From the NCBI GenBank assembly GCA_900095095.1, contig FMBT01000324.1:124001-188000 (forward strand): a stretch of 64,000 bases of DNA, read 5' to 3'. Positions 57,669-64,000 of this stretch are shown in pieces (positions within the stretch are counted from its first letter, which is position 1; each line of letters opens with the position of its first letter). The stretch is from Fragilariopsis cylindrus CCMP1102. Its lineage: Eukaryota; Bacillariophyta; Bacillariophyceae; Bacillariales; Bacillariaceae. The notes below the pieces were generated by a model. That model ran no database searches, was not told the DNA's origin, and saw only the letters and a program-made list of their open reading frames with translations. The position numbers and the translations under genes are program-made.

Positions 57669-58332
57669 CCATATGCATATGCATATGATTAAAGTGGTAG
57701 GCAGTGCAGCATGTAAATCAATCAATATAAACACTACTTACTCAGCAGAACCCACACTTACTCAATCAATCAATCAATCAAGCGAGTTGACCATGTTCTT
57801 AAAATATCTCTCAATGGTATCAGAATTATGTGGGGGGGAAAGGCAATAAATAGAATAAGGGTGTCCACCAAACATCATAGAGGTGTGTGTAGTACTTAAT
57901 GTTTTTGTAAGACCAGTGGTAACTGGTAAGACATAATTCAGTAAGTTAACTGTGTGATTTTTATGTGGAAAAAAATCAACCCATTCTAAAACTTGACATC
58001 AATTCGACATCATAGCTTCTCCATGTATAAAAATGAGTTGTTGTTTGATTTTTAAACCTAGGACCTTCTATTCTTCTTGGAATAAATTGGCTAGACAAAC
58101 ACATACAAATTAAAGAATACACCAAAATGGTAGATAAGTTGTATACAAATATATAACTTGTTATTTAAAAGCTGCAGCTTTGCTCCTCAACTTCTTAGAA
58201 AGAAGAAAAGTCAACAGTCTACCCGCCTATTATTCTATATTAATTGTGTTTACTTTGGTACATCCCCAAATTGATCTCACCTGCATCTCTACGTCCAGTA
58301 TATATAGTCTTTGTTCTGCTAGTTGATCTTTT
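57316..58332. other. Intergenic with large compound microsatellite
   Basis: Upstream of MSH5. Beyond the compound microsatellite it holds an AATCAATCAATCA run at 57760-57780 and a small ACCAGT..ACTGGT inverted repeat near 57913. No gene seen. Confidence 0.5.
57573..57670. repeat. Compound microsatellite (C)n(TC)n(AC)n
   Basis: A run of 14 C is followed by seven TC units and about 35 AC units with ACAT interruptions, ending in CATATG repeats. Confidence 0.95.
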
Positions 58333-59618
58333 CTAACCCAGTTTTGTGCACAGTTTCGATATCATATGATTCATTTTGTACTTTGTTTTCTTTGCTTGTA
58401 TTACTCTGCTAGATGATCTTTTCTTTCTTAAACACTTGAACACATTTGTCAGTGGATTGTTGGCAAATTTCTTTGTTTTCATTCTCTTTGATAGTTTCCT
58501 TGACACTTTTGTCTTTGTTGGTTTGTCCTGTGTGAAGTGTCGCCATATTGGTTTGCTGTTTTCTTTTGCTAGTTCCTTCACTCGTTTCATGCTATGGTCA
58601 ATGACTAATTTCCATCTGTTAATCCATTTTTTCAATTGTTGATTTGTATCTTATAGTTTAGAACCAATTGTTTCATCGTATATCTTTAATTCGTCTTCTG
58701 GCAATACCATTTCTTGTAGCGTATACATGTGAGCAACCTTCTTTGAGAGAGAGTCATATTCTGCTACTATTCTACCTCCTAAGACTGGTTTGTTTCTATC
58801 AATGCATCTGTCTGTCCATATCTCTTGTATGATTGGTATGATGGCTTGGAAGAACGCATGGAAGGCTTCTGTTTTGTTCTTCTTCTTAGATTTGTTTTTA
58901 TCCATGGCTGCTTTCTTTTTCTTATTCCTTTGTGCCTTCGCATATTCTCTTGGGTGTTTTAATTTTCTTCTAGTCGTATATGCTTTCTGTTGTATTCTCC
59001 ATTGTTTTGAGAATTTTCCCCTGAGTACATAATCCCAACCTATTACAACCTGTTCATCTATTAAAATAGCCTGTACCTTTTGTCCATGTTTTCTTGACCC
59101 CTGTGTTTCAATTTTCTTCTAGTCGTATATGCTTTCTGTTGTATTCTCCATTGTTTCGAGAATTTTCCCCTGAGTACACAATCCCAACCTATTACAACCT
59201 GTTCATCTATTAATAGCCTGTACCTTTTGTCCATGTTTTCTTGACCCCTGAGCCGTAATATCACTGTTGATACTGATTCTCCATTAAAGTATGTCATTAG
59301 TCCTTCCCTCAATATATCACAGAGTTTTGGATTGACCATGTTTCCCAATAGATTGATTTGATTGAGAACCTTCTTTCTTATGCTTCTTCTATTTGCACAT
59401 TGAAATACTTGGTCATCATCTTCTTTGTCTCGTCCACATGATGCACATCTCTGATCATGGAAGTGATCCCTTTTGTGAACCCTTTCTCCTGTGGGCAGTT
59501 TCTTGATACAAAATTTGTGCATCCACTGTATTCCTTTTGTGGACAGATATTTCCTATACAAAGTTGTATACAAATAGAAACAGTGTGTTGTGCATGATCT
59601 CTCGAAGAAGGTATACAA
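58333..59618 (-). pseudogene. Decayed transposon-type ORF (retroelement C-terminal region)
   Basis: Three broken frames on the minus strand read as one degenerating protein: 59618-59061, 58905-58651 (with its reading extending upstream) and 58635-58333. The first part has a Zn-knuckle-like RCASCGRDKEDDDQVFQCAN and then GWDCVLRGKFSKQW; these are the kind of tail found after the reverse transcriptase of LINE-like elements, although no RT catalytic domain is present here. The second contains VAEYDSLSKKVAHMYTLQEM and the third KKWINRWKLVIDHSMKRVKE, then KPIWRHF. Stop codons separate the parts, and a 149-base tandem duplication breaks the first. Lys-rich runs suggest nucleic-acid contact. Assignment to a retroelement is an inference; a cellular pseudogene of a repeated family is possible. 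Confidence 0.55.
58954..59249. repeat. 149-base tandem duplication
   Basis: Copy 1 is 58954-59102 and copy 2 is 59103-59249. They differ by a handful of bases and a 2-base indel (ATTAAAATAG against ATTAATAG) that puts the duplicated part out of frame. Confidence 0.92.
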
Positions 59619-60033
59619 TTAAGATTTCTTTTTTCTACTAAAGAACAATGCCTCTTACTGCATAAGATATAAAATACTGAAAATTTAGGCTAGGAAAGTA
59701 TATAGCTCACCACATCATTCAATTCCAAAAACAGCTAGTTGCATTCTTCCATACATATTGCACTACATCACGTTAAACACACAACAGCGCCTCTTTCCCT
59801 GTCTTCTCCTCTACTAACTTAATATCGAATAAATTTAGTACAATATTGTTAGATAAGATGAACACATTTTCCTATAGTTTCATAGTAGATTATAATTAGT
59901 AATATTATATTATGGCTTAAAACAAGACAATTTAACTTTGTTTTCCGTAAACTTTTGTAGGGTGTTTGTGTAGGCCACTTCGAATTTAAAGCTTTCGCAT
60001 CACGTAATAAAATGAATTAATGACTTGAGAAGA
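59619..60033. other. Intergenic, downstream of PRP4
   Basis: About 415 bases; AT-rich, nothing recognised. Confidence 0.45.
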
Positions 60034-61816
60034 TTATTTCCAGAGTTTCAATGTTTTGTCAAAACCACACGTGACAACACTGTCTTTCAAAATGCCCGCT
60101 CCCATCACCTTCCCTTCATGCCCCCTTAGTGTGGCCAGCATCTTCCAATCACGACTCGACCAGACTTTAGCAGTTCCATCAAAAGAACTAGATACCAGAT
60201 ATTCACCTGCACTTACTCCATCGTGACTATGTGTCTGCTGCTCAAATCGAAGTTGCGTCACCAGCTTTGAGTGGGCTGGTACTGATGCAAATTGTTTGCG
60301 TTTCCGCAAATCCCACACTTTGATAAATCCGTCGTCGCCAGCAGTCGCCAGTTGAAATCCATTGGAACTAAATTCTGTGCATAAGACACGTTTAGCATGA
60401 CCCTGTAATGAAAAGAGCAAAGAAAATGGAGTGGATATAAGGACGCATTCTTTTCTTTTATCTGACCAAAAACATTTCAAGATTAATTAGTGTGAGAGAT
60501 AACCACTTACCATAAAGTGATGGACAGATTTACCGGTGCGAAGATCCCATAAATGAACAACCTAGAAATTATGAACGTAAAAATGAGATTATCAGTAACA
60601 AAATGGACATCAAAAGAACAATCTACCACCAATGATATTAACTTACTCCTCCATAGTCAGTCGTGGAACATAACGATCCATCGGGATGGAAGCCCACACC
60701 ATATACCTCTTTATAATGTCCGTCTTGTAGAAGAATTTCACCACCAGTTTCAACGTCCCAAAGTCTCCAAGTGTGGTCATGGCTAGTGGTTACAACATGA
60801 TTTCCTTCAGGATGAAACGCAACCTTACAAAGACGCGATGCATGTCCCTTCAGATGAGCTACTTCTTCTATTTGAATGGATGGTATCGAATTTCCGTTGG
60901 GTTCTGATTCTTCCTCCATGGTTTCTTGTTCTTGCACTTCCTGGTGAACCTTCCACAATTTTGCAGTCAAATCGATCGAGGCGGTCGCTAACATGTCACT
61001 ACCACCAACTGCATCTCCTCTCTGGCACGGTCGTAGAGCAATGCCCATGATGCGATCTTCGTGAGCCAATCCCTTTTCTGAAACAAGATTAAGCGAGCTA
61101 TCCCATAGTTTAACCGTTCCGTTCCAGCTTCCTGTTGCAACCATAGACGACGACGTTGCGATACAGGAAAGAGGTCGACTATCTCCGTACTGAGATCCTT
61201 CCAGTCCCAATCTTTTTATTGTCTTGTACATTTTTAGGCATTCTTCATCAATACGACTCACCTCAATAAAATCAGTATCTTGATGGTTGCTATCCTTTTG
61301 CTGTTGTTGATTGTCCTTTAGATTGTTGAGTGAAGTCAAACGGGTTCGTTTTCGTTGCCACTGAACACGATAGTTGCGTTCTTTGTCCAATCGCACTCGT
61401 GCTCGCTCTAAAGAATACCGAGTAAAATTTTCTCGTGCTCTAATGAGTTCAGAAGATGCCCTGCTATATTTCGTTATTTCTTCTTCTTCGTCGTCATCGT
61501 CAACAATTGCCTGTCCTTCGTTTCCCTCCTGTTTGACGTGCTCCTCAGTAATATCACGTCTAGCCAATTCCATTCGCAATCGGTCCCTTACATTAGCTAG
61601 ATTCTCTCCAAACAATCGAACAGGAAGGCTCATGCTCCGTAGCGCTTGACGTACATCATTGGGTAATGTTGGGACGTCGATAGAAAATGCACGCTGCTTG
61701 GCTTCAATCTCCAACATGAGCAGCTGATTTTTCTCTTGTGCGTTTTTCGACGCGGATGTCAGTTCAAGTACTTCGACTTGATCAGCCACATTGGAATTTC
61801 CCATTGACGACGCCAT
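60034..61816 (-). CDS. PRPF4: U4/U6 snRNP splicing factor PRP4 (WD40)
   Basis: PRP4 scaffolds PRP3 on the U4/U6 di-snRNP in the nucleus. Exons 61816-60647, 60561-60511 and 60402-60034 give 529 residues. The N-terminal SFM (splicing factor motif) reads LPNDVRQALRSMSLPVRLFG then ENLANVRDRLRMELA (about residues 50-85), the feature that separates PRP4 from other WD40 proteins. A charged helical linker follows (ARENFTRYSLERARVRL). Seven WD repeats follow: ATGSWNGTVKLWD, ATASIDLTAKLWK, VTTSHDHTWRLWD, STTDYGGVVHLWD (rebuilt across the first intron), ATAGDDGFIKVWD, VSSSFDGTAKVWS and a last VTCGFDKTLKLWK at the very end. The middle exon is 51 bases, in phase. Confidence 0.95.
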
Positions 61817-62414
61817 GATAAGAGAGTGGTTCTATTCGTGTTGTCTTCTGAATAAAGAAAAAGGTAACTACCCTCTTACAAGAAGTGCTGATGTCGATAC
61901 TGGTATGTTTGTTTGTGATCTCTTGTTATTGTTGTAGATACAAAGATGGATTAGATTGAAGATCGATGGATGATGAGGTTAGTACTTACTTAGTCTCAAA
62001 TATTGAATGTGTCACGGGAAAATTGCACTACTGCTCTTTTCTTTCGGAATATAAGTTGAAAACATCTAAAGATCTAGAATTGCAGGTGTTCTTTATTCTT
62101 TATTCGATAGCAGTACTCACACTGCAAGTATAAGCCTCCTATCTAGATACAGTCCAATTAGGGTATTTTCCTTCTTCCTGTCTACTTTTCTATTATTATC
62201 TATCAGTTATTGTAGGCGTGTCTCAAATAATAGTCAATGTGTAAACTACCATTCTGGATATTATATTCTATTCATATATATATATATATACATATTTATA
62301 TATATGCGTGTGCTCTTAGTATACTAGTCAGCCTATGATAAGCATGTTCAGCGGCGACTCAACAAATTCAGTTCTTTTTTGTCGATGCACCAAAAAACTT
62401 GTCTAAAGAAATTA
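61817..62414. other. Intergenic, upstream of PRP4
   Basis: About 600 bases. Contains the (TA)n tract at 62273-62306. No ORF or RNA gene. Confidence 0.45.
62273..62306. repeat. (TA)n microsatellite
   Basis: AT alternation of about 34 bases with two small interruptions. Confidence 0.85.
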
Positions 62415-63923
62415 TCAAGAAGGAACTCTACCTAGCAAGAACTTAGCTCTATCAAGACCGACTTGGTCTACAAATCGGGGTAGCCATCGGTAAATTTCTT
62501 CCTGACAACAAGTAGTAGAATCACTAACCTCAGCCAATTCTTTCCATTGGTCGAAAACCCTGCGTTTGTCACCCTTAGATTGGAATCTTTTCCACCCTCC
62601 AGCATAATGCATAAGATAAAAAGGAGACTGCTTGAAGACTGGGACAGGTCTTATACATTCGTCTCTGAATGGACGATGTATGTTACTAGGTTCCATTGAT
62701 AAGGTTGTGTTAGAAATATTACCAATATTCATAAAAACCTTACCAAACCTATTCTTCGAAAAGTCTTCTTTTTTTGCGTGTTGTTGAAATTTTAGAGTAC
62801 CAAGAGAATCGTAGTCAAAATTTGCTTTTGCGAATTCTTTAATTTCGATGGAATTGGGACAGGTAAAATTTTCAAGTGCTCCGAAAGAAACTCTGGGCAG
62901 AGTATGACACGATTTCAATGGTTGTTGTATGCTGTAAAATGAATTGATTATATCAATAACTGTTGAATTTGAATCTCTTTGTGGTAGGTTTATTCTCAAC
63001 CCATATGTTTCATTCAGTTGTAGTCTGTTCTCGTTTGTCGCATTTGTAGTTGCTGCTGCTAAATCGTTTGATCGCTTTGTTCGTCCGCAGTTATGTGATT
63101 TATTGCCACGAATTCATCTGTGTCTCCCAAAGTCACCCAACGAACCTTTTTTTGTTCCATAAAATTTGTACATACTGTAACATAATCATAGTTGACTGAG
63201 CGTTAGTGGTAGTTATGATTCTTTTTTTCCGTCGAATAATAACAATAATAATAACAGTTAAGCATCAACGACGTATAATGAAATACAGGCGTATCAATCA
63301 GATAATCCACGTATCATATCATTGTATTTTATATCATACGTACCGTTATCATAGCCTTCTGTTTGTGCAACAACGAGAATGGGCCAAATATTGAATCTCA
63401 TGATCGATTGTACTACTATTATTCGATTGTGTTGTATTTACTGTATGTTTTCGATTTCGGTACCGATTTAAAGTTCCTTCTTCATTGAATTCACCATGAA
63501 TATTTTCAAATATAGAAACATTGACCATCCAAGATTTTAGATCTGTATTTGATATTCTCCATTTTCGTAGCACAGTGTTCGGATCTTCGAGATTACCTTC
63601 ATCAGATACTACTAGTAAATATCTCAATGGTAAAACAGTGTAATGATAAGGAATCCATTCCGTTAATAGATCATTGTCACCTTTAACAATTAGACATGCT
63701 CCAAAGCTTTCACCGGGACGAACTGAAGACAGAATGGGATTCTGTGCATTCGTATTGTTATACACACTTGACAATATTCTCTTGTGAAATTCCAAAAGTG
63801 GTAAGCCTTCCCAAACGTTAAGAGTGATAGGATTGTTAGCAACGCAATTGTTTGGAATCGTATCTTCCTTTGTCTTTTAGTATTAGTAACTCCAGCAGGG
63901 AGCAGGAGAAGGGTCGACGTCAT
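62415..63923 (-). CDS. GT-A-type glycosyltransferase (GT92/DUF-like diatom family), three frameshifts
   Basis: Exons 63923-63340 and 63174-62415 give 448 residues once one base is added at 63813-63815, 63362-63364 and 63076-63078. The N-terminus is a type II signal anchor (FQTIALLTILSLLTF, about residues 23-37) with basic residues before it, so the catalytic part is in the Golgi or ER lumen. Motifs in order: GACLIVKGDNDLLTEWIPYH, LPLRYLLVVSDEGN, then TLGDTDEFVAIN with the metal-binding DxD, SCHTLPRVSFGALENFTCP, GKVFMNIGNIS, NIHRPFRDEC, and HYAGGWKRFQSKGDKRR at the C-terminus. This motif order is found in a large diatom family distantly like GT92 galactosyltransferases. Sugar and acceptor are unknown. 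The donor GTATGA was chosen because only it joins MITV to LCTNFMEQ. Confidence 0.7.
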
Positions 63924-64000
63924 GAAACGAAGAAGGCATTCGTGATCGTGAGATTACGTGTGGCAGTCGAGTTATGGTATTTTACTCAATACTAGTACGA
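63924..64000. other. Upstream flank of the glycosyltransferase
   Basis: Last 77 bases, likely promoter or leader; too short to interpret. Confidence 0.3.

Overview
The window is nuclear DNA from a photosynthetic stramenopile, most likely a pennate diatom. Genes carry GT-AG spliceosomal introns of about 70 to 390 bases and intergenic DNA is AT-rich. Several presequences pair a signal peptide with a phenylalanine-containing cleavage motif of the kind used for import into secondary red plastids (acyl-ACP desaturase, PPR-SMR protein, fibrillin-like protein, FAD oxidoreductase). Families that are expanded in diatoms are present (DUF6824, an SGNH-like type II membrane family, an RxxxDTDEF glycosyltransferase family). 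I see no bacterial operon, CRISPR array, rRNA or intact tRNA.

Layout. 0-9 kb: last exon of the ribosome-biogenesis factor EBP2 (+), ARF1 GTPase (-), RCC1 Ran exchange factor (+), and an organelle-targeted phosphoglycerate mutase (-). 9-19 kb: a fused prolyl-hydroxylase and GT60 glycosyltransferase (+), a PLP aminotransferase (+), tRNA methyltransferase TRM7 (-), and plastid acyl-ACP desaturase (-). 19-29 kb: PPR-SMR protein (+), LarC homologue (-), SGNH-like membrane protein (-), and ORC2 (-). 29-41 kb: small type I membrane protein (+), FAD amine-oxidase-like enzyme (+), TTL/ATP-grasp ligase (-), LDH2-family dehydrogenase (+), and fibrillin with acidic repeat modules (+). 41-50 kb: ACC-synthase-like aminotransferase (-), a repeat-rich gap with a complete MITE and a tRNA-like sequence, DUF6824 protein (-), and aldo/keto reductase (-). 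50-64 kb: organelle-type DNA topoisomerase II (+), meiotic MSH5 (-), a decayed transposon-type ORF with a tandem duplication, splicing factor PRP4 (-), and a glycosyltransferase (-).

The genes are mostly unrelated housekeeping functions: ribosome and tRNA maturation, splicing, replication, meiosis, plastid lipid and RNA metabolism, and glycolysis. Many neighbours form divergent pairs sharing a promoter gap, or convergent pairs with gaps of 70 to 600 bases. I found no functional cluster.

Two points govern reading of the annotation. First, at least twelve one-base frameshifts, nearly all in short homopolymer runs, interrupt otherwise convincing genes. Correcting each by one base restores a total CDS length divisible by three, so sequencing or assembly indels are the simplest cause. 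Second, two genes need microexons of 11 and 13 bases. The most unusual single gene is the hydroxylase-glycosyltransferase fusion, which would place two steps of an Skp1-type hydroxyproline glycosylation pathway in one polypeptide.
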